This document shows positions 19,664-30,200 of a stretch of DNA of 64,000 nt, in pieces (within the stretch, counting starts at the first letter, position 1; every line of letters starts with the position of its first letter). Source of the stretch: Argyresthia goedartella (taxonomy: Eukaryota > Arthropoda > Insecta > Lepidoptera > Argyresthiidae); assembly GCA_949825045.1 (NCBI GenBank), contig OX463807.1, forward strand, positions 38,026,749 to 38,090,748, in the 5' to 3' direction. A program made the position numbers and the translations under genes. A model generated the notes under the pieces. That model was not told where the DNA came from, made no database searches, and was given only the letters and a program-made list of their open reading frames with translations.

Positions 19664-19895
19664 GACTTTTTATTGAGGGACTTTTATCATGTTATTTTTA
19701 TCATGACATTTTTTATTAAAAATTAATTTAGTTTTAACTTTTATATTTATTAAAATTTTTATTTTAATGACTTTTTATTGAGGGACTTTTATCATGTTAC
19801 TTTTATCGTGACATTTTTTTATTAAAAATTAATTTAGTTTTAACTTTTATACTTATTTAAATTTTTATTTTAATGACTTTTTATTGAGGGACTTA
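19664..19895 (+). repeat. ~105-bp tandem repeats directly upstream of the R2-like ORF
   Basis: GACTTTTTATTGAGGGACTT starts at 19664, 19769 and 19875. Units share TTATCATGTTA, TGACATTTTTTATTAAAAA and TTAGTTTTAACTTTTAT. A fainter copy starts near 19603. The array stops ~35 bp before the ATG, after a 16-bp palindrome CATCATATATATGATG (19899-19914). Position and form resemble 5'-UTR monomers of other non-LTR elements. Confidence 0.75.
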
Positions 19896-19927
19896 TATCA
19901 TCATATATATGATGGTGTGATTTAATT

Positions 19928-22843
19928 ATGAGCGCGCCTACAGCTCTGTGTCCCCACTGCCCCGGCTCGTTGAAGCAGTATGTCGTACCTCGTGGCTTGA
20001 GTGTGCATATTAGCCGCATTCACGGGAGTAGCCAGTCGCGTCGCGGGCAACCCGCGCAGTCCCAGTTGCCCGCTCAAGATGCTCCGAGTGCCGCTCAGGT
20101 TGTTCCGGGTGCCGCTCAGGCTGCTCCAAGTGCCGCTCCGGGGGTAGTTGCGTCTTCACCTTCATTGGCGAATTTTTCTTCTCTGAGAAAAAGTGTGCGG
20201 GTGCTAAAGCAAATTCCGAAGGGCGCTAGGTGTATAGCTGCTACGAAGTTATCGCAGGTGATCGAGCGATGCATCCAGTCCAATAATCTTCTGGATTGGC
20301 AAAGCCTGTTAACTTTTTCTTATTCTGCGCTCAGGGTTCCGTCTTCGGAAGACCGTAGGCGCTCTCTCACGTCAAAGGTGAAGGACAATGTTCACAATGA
20401 AGGTTCGGGTGACGCACTAGCGTCACTTTTGGCTCCTGGGGGGGTTTCCTTTGGACAGAGGTCATTGTACAGGATTGTTGAATCGAAGGTTGAATTGAAG
20501 GTGCATGATGGAGACCTCAGTGGTGCGGTCCGGGTTTTATTGTCGGACTGCACCATTGCAGACGATAATGATGAAACGTTGTGTGCCTTGAGAGATAAAC
20601 ATCCGTGGCCTGGCCGACCTTTGGACTCTCCTCCGGAGCCAGATCTTTCGTCAGAGTGCCTTTCTGTGGAGGTGGGCGAAGAGGCGCAGGCCATAGCCTC
20701 TTTTAAGAACGGATCTGCTGGTGGTTTGGATGGCTTGCGTCCGGAGCACCTAAAGGAGTTGACTTCGGTGGGGACTGGTGACGGTGGGGTTGCACTTCTG
20801 GGTTCGCTATGCAGCCTGGCAAACTTTATGTTAAAGGGCATGGTTAATAGGGAGGTGTGCCCTTTTCTTTACGGTGCCTCTCTGTGTGCCTTAAAGAAGA
20901 AGGACGGGGGCATTCGCCCTATTGCTGTGGGGAGCGTTATTCGCCGTTTGGTGGCGAAATTGAGCTGTGGTGCGGCGAGGGATGCCCTGGCATCGCTGTT
21001 TCAGCCCGTGCAGTTGGGGTTTGGTGTAGCTCTTGGTTGTGAGGCTGCCATTCATGCGACCAGGTCCTTTGCTATGAGTAGAGACGCCTCGGACGACATC
21101 ATAATAAAAGTTGACTTGAAAAACGCTTTTAATACCGTTGAGCGAGATGTCATTTTGAGCAAGGTGTTGGCCTGCTGTCCGTCTTGCCCTTTCCTGCACC
21201 AGTGCTATATTGACCCAACTAATTTGTTTTATGGTGGAAATTTGATCCAATCGCGGGTTGTTGTACAACAGGGTGATCCTTTGGGTCCCATGCTTTTTAG
21301 CTTGGCAATTCAGGAGGTTGTGGCCTCGTTGCGTTCTTCGCTGAACGTGTGGTACCTGGACGACGGCACGATTGGTGGAAGTCCGGACGTGGTCATGGAG
21401 GATTTGGGAAGGCTAATACAGGGTTTTTCTAACCTGCGACTTAGTCTTAATACTCAGAAGTGTGAGGTGTACTCCTGTTCTGGGCAATTCACGCAGGAGT
21501 TGAGCGCTGACATCCATGCGGTTGTGCCGGGAGTTGTCCATGTAGCCAGGGAGAATTTTACACTTCTGGGAGCCCCTATTTTCCCGGAGGGTATACCGCG
21601 GGTTATTAAGACAAAGATCCTCGCGGCTTCCAAAAAGCACCTCAAGCAGCTCTCCGCCCATGTTGCCCTGACTATTTTAAAAAGTTGTCTCTCTTTTCCG
21701 AGACTAACCTATTCCGTTAGGACTGCTCCGGTTTGGTTGCATAGACAGGCAACTCTAAGTTATGATGCGGTATTAAAGGATTTACTGGAGTGCATCATTA
21801 ATGTGGAAATGTCCTCGACTCAGTGGGCGCAGGCTGCGCTGCCGATCCGGCATGGGGGTTTAGGTGTGCGACGCTTACAGGACACCGAGCTTCCAGCCTT
21901 TTTGGCTTCTTCGCATGGTGTTGTGGAACTCGTAACTCATATCTTGGGTATTAATGGTGACGGGTTTCGCATCCCTTTTGCGGAGGAGGCGGAGGGCTTA
22001 TGGAAGGCTCGTTGTCCTGGAAGGGATCTGCCGGAGAGGTTGGATAGTCAGCGCGCGTGGGACGAGGCCATGTGTGAGGTGACTCGGGACGAGCTGCTTG
22101 CTCAGTCTGTGGGACCTGAGTTGGCGCGGTTGCGCGCGGTTTCTCAGCCCGACTCGGGCATGTGGCTGCACGCATTACCTTCTCCACAGCTAGGCACTCT
22201 CTTGGACAATGATTCATTGCGTGTGGCAGTTGCCTTGCGTTTGGGATGCACAATCTGTCAGCCGCATCGTTGCGTTTGTGGGGCATGGGTGGATGGGTGG
22301 GGACGCCATGGCCTTCACTGCGTCAGGAGCGCTGGCAGGTTTTCTCGACACCACGCAATTAATGACATTGTCCGTAGGGCTTTGGTTTCGGCCAACGTTC
22401 CCAGTGTGCTGGAGCCGCCTGGTCTGTGCCGTTCGGATGGGAAGCGTCCTGACGGACTGACATTGGTGTCATGGGAGAGAGGGCGGTCTCTTTTGTGGGA
22501 TGCAACTTGTGTCTGCACGTTCGCAGCCTCCCATGTGGTTTCCACAACTGCCACTGCAGGTGCTGCGGCTGAATCAGCCGCTAGGCTGAAGTATCAAAAA
22601 TATGCCGCTCTAGCTAACAGCTACATTTTCGTGCCGCTTGCTGTCGAGACGACTGGAGTGTGGGGGATACAAGGCAGACAATTTGTGAAAGAGTTGGGCC
22701 GACGCCTCAGAGACAGAGGTTTTGACCACCGCTCCGGGGCATTTCTCATGCAGAGGAGTTCCTTGGCTGTGCAGCGGGGTAACGCTGCCAGTGTCTTGGG
22801 AACCTTTGGCGGGGAGATGTCCTGGGGTGGATTGTTTAGTTAG
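19928..22843 (+). CDS. R2-like non-LTR retrotransposon protein: C2H2 finger, reverse transcriptase, restriction-like endonuclease (971 aa)
   Basis: A single open frame with no stop. Residues 8-32 form a C2H2 finger (C8, C11, H27, H32; RGLSVHISRIH). The reverse transcriptase spans about 260-560: GSAGGLDGLRPEHL, IRPIAVGSVIRRLVAK, IIKVDLKNAFNTVERD, QQGDPLGPMLFSL and the catalytic WYLDDGT near residue 476. After a thumb region come a Cys/His cluster (CQPHRCVCGAWVDGWGRHGL) near 780 and a PD-(D/E)xK-type nuclease with KRPDG near 838 followed by LLWDATCV. This order (finger-RT-Cys/His-RLE) marks the early, often site-specific non-LTR groups rather than APE-type elements. The exact clade is not certain. 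The intact frame suggests a young, possibly active copy. Confidence 0.85.
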   Translation: MSAPTALCPHCPGSLKQYVVPRGLSVHISRIHGSSQSRRGQPAQSQLPAQDAPSAAQVVPGAAQAAPSAAPGVVASSPSLANFSSLRKSVRVLKQIPKGARCIAATKLSQVIERCIQSNNLLDWQSLLTFSYSALRVPSSEDRRRSLTSKVKDNVHNEGSGDALASLLAPGGVSFGQRSLYRIVESKVELKVHDGDLSGAVRVLLSDCTIADDNDETLCALRDKHPWPGRPLDSPPEPDLSSECLSVEVGEEAQAIASFKNGSAGGLDGLRPEHLKELTSVGTGDGGVALLGSLCSLANFMLKGMVNREVCPFLYGASLCALKKKDGGIRPIAVGSVIRRLVAKLSCGAARDALASLFQPVQLGFGVALGCEAAIHATRSFAMSRDASDDIIIKVDLKNAFNTVERDVILSKVLACCPSCPFLHQCYIDPTNLFYGGNLIQSRVVVQQGDPLGPMLFSLAIQEVVASLRSSLNVWYLDDGTIGGSPDVVMEDLGRLIQGFSNLRLSLNTQKCEVYSCSGQFTQELSADIHAVVPGVVHVARENFTLLGAPIFPEGIPRVIKTKILAASKKHLKQLSAHVALTILKSCLSFPRLTYSVRTAPVWLHRQATLSYDAVLKDLLECIINVEMSSTQWAQAALPIRHGGLGVRRLQDTELPAFLASSHGVVELVTHILGINGDGFRIPFAEEAEGLWKARCPGRDLPERLDSQRAWDEAMCEVTRDELLAQSVGPELARLRAVSQPDSGMWLHALPSPQLGTLLDNDSLRVAVALRLGCTICQPHRCVCGAWVDGWGRHGLHCVRSAGRFSRHHAINDIVRRALVSANVPSVLEPPGLCRSDGKRPDGLTLVSWERGRSLLWDATCVCTFAASHVVSTTATAGAAAESAARLKYQKYAALANSYIFVPLAVETTGVWGIQGRQFVKELGRRLRDRGFDHRSGAFLMQRSSLAVQRGNAASVLGTFGGEMSWGGLFS

Positions 22844-22985
22844 TTTTTGACATATAGATGTATTGTTTTGTTGTTGATAGAGTATTATTATTAATTTGTA
22901 ATAGTGCATGATACTTGTATTTTTTTTTTAATTAATAAATTTTGAAATAAAAAATTAGGAACAAAGTAAAAAAATAGAATTTATT
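22844..22985 (+). other. Presumed 3' UTR/tail of the R2-like element
   Basis: AT-rich, with a T9 run and AATAAATTTTGAAATAAAAAAT. No clear tail repeat or target duplication marks the 3' end. Confidence 0.45.
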
Positions 22986-23640
22986 GATGCTCAAGTGACT
23001 GTGTTAACTCAATGACCTAGGGTGACCTAGGCTAATGTTTGAAGTGTATTGTATTTTCAATTATTTGTCCAACATGACCCGAAGTTTGATTTAATTATAG
23101 AGATGAAATAAAACAGTAGAGTTCTTTTTCTTTATTTATACCTGATGAATCTAGAGTCAGTCAGGATAGGCCGAGTGAGACAAAACTCTCTCGTGGATTA
23201 TTTTGTTCACAGGATAACACACGAGGACGTATGCTCGAGCATATATATATATATAATCGAGCTAAATGTGTAACGCCAGTGTCGCCCTCTGGTGGCACTC
23301 GATGAAGTTTGTGGCGTGTGCGTGCGTTGGTCGTCAACGGGTCGTGACATCCCTTACTTCAGCTTGGACAATGGCGGACGGCGCGTGCCATCGTCACAGA
23401 AACTATCGCGCGTTCTAGATAAGCTATTCCACGCTTTACCTACTGTTGCGTGTTGTGTCAAGTTAATTCTCGATTATAATCTGATTAGAAGTACGAGCCT
23501 GCTTTCTTCATCTGGCATCCATCACCCACCCCAGCCCATAGTAATTGAGGATTCATGATGGATGAGAACAAGGATGACCCGTCTCCATCCTTACGTGAAA
23601 ACCCACCGGTCCCGTCATATACAAGGGTGATCAACTAATT
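22986..23640. other. Unassigned; possible LTR or promoter-like block
   Basis: Contains a tandem GACCTAGG(GT/CT) at 23011-23030, AATAAA at 23107, an (AT)n TATA-like run at 23238-23260, then a GC-richer zone. It ends with a 22-codon frame starting MDENKDDPSPSLRENPP (23557). This order would fit an LTR plus a truncated gag start, but no primer-binding site or second LTR is visible. Confidence 0.25.
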
Positions 23641-23798
23641 AAAAACACAGTGCCAACCACTGATGCTCAGAATATGCTACTGAATTGGTTTTTTCTTGGT
23701 ATTAAAGGTTTAGCGGTGAGTGTTTAAAAACTTACTTCGGGATAGAGCTAAGAGATTGGAATCGGTATGTTATATAACTATAGGCAAAGAGTAGAGAT

Positions 23799-23818
23799 GT
23801 CCACTACTACTACTACTC
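23799..23818. repeat. (ACT)n microsatellite
   Basis: Five to six ACT units between AT-rich flanks. Bases 23641-23798 hold no feature I can name. Confidence 0.7.
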
Positions 23819-23851
23819 TTTGGTGTAATACACACGCAAACCCCACCCTAC

Positions 23852-24106
23852 TTGTACACCAAGATAAAATGGGCGACCAGGCAACGTGGCGTGCACAAGC
23901 ACAGAATACTTACACCGGCGCCTCGAAAGGCGATTTTCCGCGGGAGTTTCAGATTTGCGGCATCTAAGTGTTGGAATGATATTCCCCCACCAGTCCGTGA
24001 AGCGGCTAGTAGGTGTGCCTTTGGGCGGAAACTCAGGGCACATTTGCTAGATCAGCAGAGACTACTCCTCCTCTCCGTACCAACCTCACGTCGCAATAAG
24101 ACTTGA
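23852..24106 (+). pseudogene. C-terminal tail of a non-LTR reverse transcriptase
   Basis: The 84-codon frame contains GSFRFAASKCWNDIPPPVRE and FGRKLRAHLLDQQ. This is the 'xxFxxAxxxWNxLPxxIR...FKxxLxxxL' tail at the end of many CR1/RTE/Jockey-group ORF2 proteins. Everything upstream is missing, so the copy is strongly 5'-truncated. It belongs to a different family from the fragment at 24505. Confidence 0.65.
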
Positions 24107-24194
24107 GTCTGTGGTCGCTCATTGCCAGTGGGACCGAAAACCCAACACTTAAATTTAATGAAAAGAGGTATTGAAAAGCGCGGGCCATGTTTAT

Positions 24195-24927
24195 TTATTT
24201 AACTTTTTGTATTCATATTCATATTCTTTATTGCACAGAAATCTTAATAGTAAGGTAACAAAACATTTTATGAGCAAAGGCGAGCTTGTCTCTAAAGAGA
24301 GATTTCTACCAGCAAACCTAGGTAGGACAGGAAAAATTGTGCAACAGGAGAGTCCTAGTGCGCAATAAAACTGTACACATCTAATTGTTTACAACTAAAA
24401 CATAATAATTTAATAAATGATATATACTAAATAAAATACAAAAGCAAAAATTTTTATATATATCAAACATATACTACTTATATATACATATATAAAAGTA
24501 CCTATCACGAAAGAGAAAGGAAATGCTCTTTCAATCTTGTCTTAAAAGTGAAAATTGAGGGACTCTCTCTAATAGCGCAGGGAAGTGCGTTCCACAGTCG
24601 GATCGCCGTTAACCTAAACGAGTGTTTGTAAGCGGCAGTGTTATGCCGAGGAGTATAGAGAAGAGACATCGTGTGGGATCTCCGGTTGCTATGCCTGGAG
24701 GAAATAAACTCGAAACGTTCTCGAAGATATGAGGGGTAGCGGGGATTTCGCAAAATGTTGAACAGATAGGAGAGAACGTGCATATCACGACGAAGGCGGA
24801 TCGGAAGCCACCCCAACTCCTTGCGATACTGTGAGACATGGTCATACTTGCGCAGCCCGAAGACAAACCGAATCCCGAGGTTTTGAAGTCGTTCGAGTTT
24901 GTTCAGTTGTTCTTCGTTATGGATCAT
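24195..24927 (-). mobile_element. CR1/L2-like non-LTR element: RT C-terminus plus 3' UTR
   Basis: The 140-codon minus-strand frame (24505-24927) contains LNKLERLQNLGIRFVFGLRK, ELGWLPIRLRRDMHVLSYL and FRLTAIRLWNALPCAIRESP, the C-terminus of a non-LTR reverse transcriptase. The 3' UTR (24500-24195) has a conserved block: 'GGCGAGCTTGTCTCTAAAGA' on plus, then a TTTATTGCAC and TATTCATATTCA end. The same family occurs at 37236-37600, 42358-42425, 60425-61085 and 63665-64000. The 5' end joins a different element through a 54-bp palindrome. Confidence 0.75.
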
Positions 24928-24972
24928 GTTTGCGGGTAAAGGTTATAACCTTTACCCGCAAACATGATCCAT
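24919..24972. repeat. 54-bp perfect palindrome at the junction of two opposed RT fragments
   Basis: ATGGATCATGTTTGCGGGTA at 24919 is followed by AAGGTTATAACCTT and then the exact reverse complement ending at 24972. There is no spacer, so the whole 54 bases are self-complementary. It overlaps the first codons of both flanking reading frames. Confidence 0.9.
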
Positions 24973-25663
24973 TGCTGCATAATTACTCTATTAACGGTAA
25001 ATCTCTTGAAAGAACAAATAGTATCCGGGATCTTGGTGTACATTTAGACTCCAAATTTATTTTTAATGAACATATTAATATAATAACCAAAAAAGCTAAA
25101 ATAACCATGGGGTTCGTTCTCAAATATTATCAAAAAAATTCAAAAAAGCTAAAACACTTAAAATCTTGTATTGCTCTCTGGTCCGAAGTCAGCTGGAATA
25201 TGCTTCACAGGTCTGGAATCCAATGTATAAAGTTTACTGCGACCATTTAGAGAAGATACAAAAAAAGTTCTTGAGGTTTCTCAATTATAAATTTTCAATA
25301 TCTAATCAAAATTACACAGAAAATTGTAAACACCACCATATACTACCGCTAGAGACGCGCAGAGACTGCGCAGACTTGTTGCTCTTACACAACATCTTAG
25401 TAGGAAAGATTGATTCACTCAGCCTATTATCTCTTATTAAATTACTGGTCCCTACTTCTCGTAGTCGATGCTCTGATGTAACACTTCACACTCCTTTTAC
25501 ATACTCTAATTATAGAAAAAATGCGTTTGTACAGCGAATATCTGAAAAATTTCATAAAAAGTATACAAAATCAAATGATCTTTTTAACACCAACGTGAGA
25601 AAAATAAAGCAGTTTTTTAGCTCCACTTACTTTGGCAAAATTAAAATACAACATGCAAAATGA
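24942..25663 (+). pseudogene. Second non-LTR RT C-terminal fragment, frameshifted
   Basis: Plus-strand frames overlap at 25166-25250. The first reads FTRKHDPLLHNYSINGK, then IRDLGVHLDSKFIFNEHINI (reverse transcriptase thumb). The second reads RSQLEYASQVWNPMYKVYCD and KIQKKFLRFLNYKF, then HHILPLETRRDCADLLLLHN. One frameshift separates them. The family differs from the minus-strand element on the left, so this is not a simple inversion of one element. A 3' UTR follows to an (AAAAT)n tail at 26021-26050. Confidence 0.75.
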
Positions 25664-26020
25664 ATAATATAAAGTTCATATTTATGGGTATGCAAGTATA
25701 TGTATTATCTGTTTTACTACTGGCTCTGCTCAATTTGTGGCGTTATATCCGTGGCGTTCATGTCAACCAATGCATAGAATTTAAGATGTTTTGTTTGTCT
25801 TTAAAGTTCTACATTCACATTAATTCCAATATAAAAAATTGTCTTTCCTTACATCCAATTACCTACTTGTTAATTTGGGTAAATATGACTATAGGTATTC
25901 TTGTTATAGTTATATGTATTTCTTCTTTTTAAAGGCGAAAACTTGTAATTGGCATGTTTATATTCTAACATTAAGTCTACGCAAAATTTTGTATATTTAT
26001 ATATGCTGTTAGTTTTCCTA

Positions 26021-26050
26021 TGAAAATAAAATAAAAATAAAATAAAATAA
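26021..26050. repeat. (AAAAT)n tail of the non-LTR fragment
   Basis: Five AAAAT/AAAT units end the element that begins at the palindrome. Bases 26051-26295 are AT-rich without features. Confidence 0.65.
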
Positions 26051-26297
26051 ATTATATACAAAACAATTATTATATGAGTTATCAACAAGAATTATTTATT
26101 CCATTAGGTACCTAAACTAGTCGTAATTTTGGCTTAATAGCAGTTAGGACAAATAATAAGAAACAAAATGAAAACCTTTGTAAAATACAAAATAATTTAA
26201 TAAAAACAAGAAATATTATGAAGGTATATTTTAACAATTTAAATTACTATATTAATAAATAAATTAGTATAGAGTTGGATAGCCTTGATTATCAATT

Positions 26298-26508
26298 ACA
26301 TCTATACAACGACGCGGCATTGACTCTTGATAATTTTTTCGCATGTTTCCAAAGGGATTTTGCTCCATGCCTCCACAAATCCGTCATGCGCATTGCCATA
26401 CTTGGTATCCGACACTTGTTTCTTAACAATGCACTACAAATTTTCTATTGGATTGCAATCTGGACTGTTTGCGGGCCAATCTCGTCAGAGATTATTCCCT
26501 GATATTTT
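26298..26508 (-). pseudogene. Tc1-like transposase C-terminus (fossil)
   Basis: The minus-strand frame reads DWPANSPDCNPIENL, a stop, then CIVKKQVSDTKYGNAHDGF and PLETCEKIIKSQCRVVV. The 'WPxxSPDxNPIEN' block carries the catalytic Glu of Tc1/mariner DDE transposases. The N-terminal two thirds are absent. It is a different family from the Tc1 fossil at 34.7-35.5 kb. Confidence 0.75.
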
Positions 26509-26584
26509 TTTATTTATTTATTTATTTATAAATACATATTACAATTTAGCCCCATTACAGGTCTACCTATTTCGAGGCTAAAAC

Positions 26585-26632
26585 AATTAGCAATAACAAT
26601 TAAGATTCAATTAGCAATAACAATTAAGATTA
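26585..26632. repeat. Short tandem duplication
   Basis: AATTAGCAATAACAATTAAG occurs twice in tandem, shortly before the BEL/Pao left LTR. Confidence 0.8.
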
Positions 26633-26682
26633 TAACAAATCATTAGTAATATAAATTATTTTAAAATAATAATAATACAATC

Positions 26683-27233
26683 TGTTCATGCTTCTCAGCA
26701 CCTAATGACCTCGTAGGGGCCCATCAGCTACGAGGTAGCGTGACGATCAGGTGCCAAGAAGTGATGAACGTCGACGATTCACCGAGCTAAAGTTATGTAG
26801 GGTAGATCTAACCTGGTCTGTGCTTCGGTCCCGTCAACCTCCTGTCTCTCTGCAAGGCCCGGGCGCGCCCTAGGCTCTTCTTGGTAGACAGGTTCTTCAG
26901 CCAACCAGGTATGACTGGCGGGCCAGCGTCAATGTGCACAGTGGTCCAACACAGGTTATGTTTCTACGTGGTAAATACGAATCGGGCACGAAAATCCGAA
27001 CTTTATCTGGTTCGAGAGACAACAGCACACTCAGCTACATTAACAATCCTGAGGGAATCCCGAATACATTCCAGATGCCCTTTGATTTGATTTCAACAAC
27101 TAATCAAGACGCGTTTTCATTGCGGGGTTTTTTCTTCGTCTGTCAGTTGTCAAAACTGCCAGATTGACAGCTAACGTCAAAATAAAATGACCGTTCAGAA
27201 ACCATCGATCGAATATCGATTTGGAATCGAACA
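26683..27233 (-). repeat. BEL/Pao 3' LTR
   Basis: It starts TGTTCATGCTTCTCAGCACC and ends ATCGAACA on the plus strand. It is followed on the internal side by a C-rich stretch (CACCCGCCCGGACAGG) that is a polypurine tract on the minus strand. Its four differences from the other LTR are all A/G transitions. Confidence 0.92.
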
Positions 27234-27265
27234 ATCACCCGCCCGGACAGGCACCCACCTGTCCC

Positions 27266-30200
27266 CTAATCTACGGGCAGCCGAGACAACGTTGCTACCG
27301 CTCGTTTTAGAACCGAGCCTCCTACTAGAACCTCTGCAGACCGGGGAGTCCCGTCCTTGCCAGGGAACAAGTTAACAATGCGCCCCCTGCGCCAACGTAG
27401 TGGCGGTAGGTTAGCATTCTTAACCAGAACGAGGTCACCAACACTAGGGGGGCTAGTTTTGTCAGTCCACTTAAGGCGCTGTTGTAAGATATGCAGATAC
27501 TCGATCGACCAACGCTTCCAGAAATTCTGAGTAAACTGCTGCAACATCTGATACCTTGACAACCGATACAATTTCACTCCCTCGAAGGGGTGCTCGGGCA
27601 ACGCGTTAAGTGGCTGTCCTATCAAGAAATGGCCTGGGGTCAGAGCCTCCAGGTCATTTGGATCCTAGCTGAGCGGACACAACGGTCGCGAATTGAGAAC
27701 GGCCTCGATCTTACAAAACAATGTCGCGAGCTCCTCAAAAGTCAGCGCGGTCTGACCTACTATACGCCCTAAGTGCGTCTTAGCTGACTTAACTACGGCC
27801 TCGAAAATCCCACCCCAGTGGGGGCAAATCGGTGGGCTGAAGGTCCACTTATACCCCGACGGGAGAGGGCCGTTCCAATATCCACTTTATTTACATTCAA
27901 AAAGTTGACTATCTCTCGTAAGTATCGTTCCGCACCTATGTAGTTAGTGCCGTTATCAGAGCGGATCAAAGTTGGAAGTCCCCTCCGAGAAACAAACCTA
28001 TCCAAACAAGCAATGAAAGCCTCTGTCGAGAGATCAGCAACGAGCTCGAGATGTACCGCCTTGGTGGATAAACAAACAAACACACATAGGTACGCCTTGT
28101 ATTGCTTAGCGGTACGCAATCGTGAACTCTTCACCATAAACGGTCCTGCAAAATCCGTACCAACACCTGAAAACGGTCTGACCTCATTCACACGATCAGG
28201 GGGCAAGTCCCCCATGAGAGGTTGCTTCGTGGCAGCCTTAAGTCGATAACAAGGCATGCACCGAAACACGATGTTCCGTATGGCACGGCGGGCAGATAAG
28301 ATCCAAAATTCCCGCTGGAGCGTGGCCAACAACGCGTTACAGCCGGCATGCGCGTTTTTAATATGACGATCAGTCACCAGCAATTCAACTAACTGTCCCC
28401 CCTTGGGGAGCAGAAGTGGGTGACGAGCCGAATACGACAGATTCGCATTGCGCAATCTTCCTCCTACCCGAAGTAACCCGGTCGAATCAACAAAGGGGTT
28501 GAGACGCGCGACGGCTCCCTTCAATTTCGAACGTCCACTTCGTATAATCTCCAATTCTGCCCCAAACTTCGAGGACTGTACCAACCGGACCAAATTCAAC
28601 AGCGACTCGTTTCGCTCTGCCGGAGTCAGAATAGGGTTCAACGTTCGCTGATCGCGAGGAGTACGACAATTTCGAGCGAATCTCCTAATCCAAGTGGACA
28701 CGTTTATCAACTTGTCAAGTGAGCTATACCGGTCCAGCAGAAACCTGGCGTCAGGGTCCTCAGCCTTCTGGGTAACATGCACTGCCGCTCTGGGGCCATG
28801 ATCCGAAGATACTACTACATGGCTGTGGGGCCAGTCCGATTCTCTCTTGGCAAGCCAGGGTGGTCCCCACCACAAATGGTGTCTAACGAGTTCAGGAGCC
28901 TGACATCCCCTGAATGCACAATCAGACGGGTTCAATTCTCCTGGTACATGTCTCCAGGTCAGTGGGACCTCAGACGACACAATCTGGGAGACACGGTTCG
29001 CAACAAAAACCTCTAAGTTATGGACCGAAGCCTTCAGCCAGCACAAAATAATCTGGCTGTCCGTCCAAGCGTACACCGTATCCTCCAAAACCACTGACCC
29101 ACGCAACACTGTTAGAGTGTGATTCAAAAGTTTGGTCAAAAGAGCAGCCCCGGACAGTTCCAGTTTTGGAATCGTCATCCTTGTCCGAATAGGCGCTACC
29201 TTGCTTTTTGCCGGCACGTCGACCTCCCCGGTGGAGGTGACGGTTCGCAAATAAACCGCTGCCGCAAACCCTCGTTCAGAGGCATCACAAAACCCGTGAA
29301 GGGTTGCCCTGTAATCCCCAGCAGGGACCAATTTCCTCGGCAGCGATACATTATTTATGTCCGATAGCGAGGTGAACATTCGCGTCCAATCAGTCAACAA
29401 ATCACCTGAGAGGTGGGTGTCCCAGGTCAACTGAGCCGCCCATAGCCTTTGCATAAAACATTTGAGAGCAAAGGTGACTGGAGAAATCCATCCATTCGGG
29501 TCGAACGTTCTCGCAATCGTTGACAGTACTGACCGCTTCGTCCAGGCCTTCGGTGTTTCTAAAACCACCCGCTAGGTAAACTCACCATGGACGGGCCGGT
29601 ACTGAATTCCAAGCACTGACAACATGTTAGGGTTGTCAGGATTCTCAAAAACGTGCGGGTCTTGTTGAAACTCATCTGGGAGACCAGCCATCAACTCAGG
29701 GGAGTTGGACATCCACTTGCGTAGTTCATAGCCGCCTCGTTCCAGCAATTGAATGAGCTCGTCACGTCGGTCCACAGCTTCCTCTACACTGACTTCCCCT
29801 GTGCAGACGTCATCGACGTGCAAATCTTGCTCCAGGATAGCGGCGGCTGTAGGATAGCTCACACGGTCACGCGACGCCAACTCCCGCAGGGTACGCATCG
29901 CCAAATACGGGCTAGACCGTAACCCATACGTGTTCGTGTTTAACTCATAGACCTTGACTGGCTCGGCCGAGGACTCACCCCAAAGTATCAACTGATACCT
30001 TCTGTCAGCCGGATGAATTACCGTTTGCCTAAACATCATCCGAATGTCTGCGACAAATACAATCTGGTGTCTCCGAAAGCTCGTGAGAATATCCGAAATA
30101 TCACGACTCAACTTGGGTCCCGAATGTAGACACTGATTCAGGGACATCCCGTTCGAGGTAGGTGCTGACCCATCAAAAACAACTCGAATCTTGCCGGTAG

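Noticed and set aside
24505..25663. Twin-priming inversion of one retroelement
   Set aside because: The left and right RT tails differ in family (different C-terminal sequences), so a single inverted element does not explain the junction.
26881..27167. Identical plus-strand ORFs in both BEL/Pao LTRs
   Set aside because: They repeat because the LTRs repeat; there is no domain, and they are antisense to the element.
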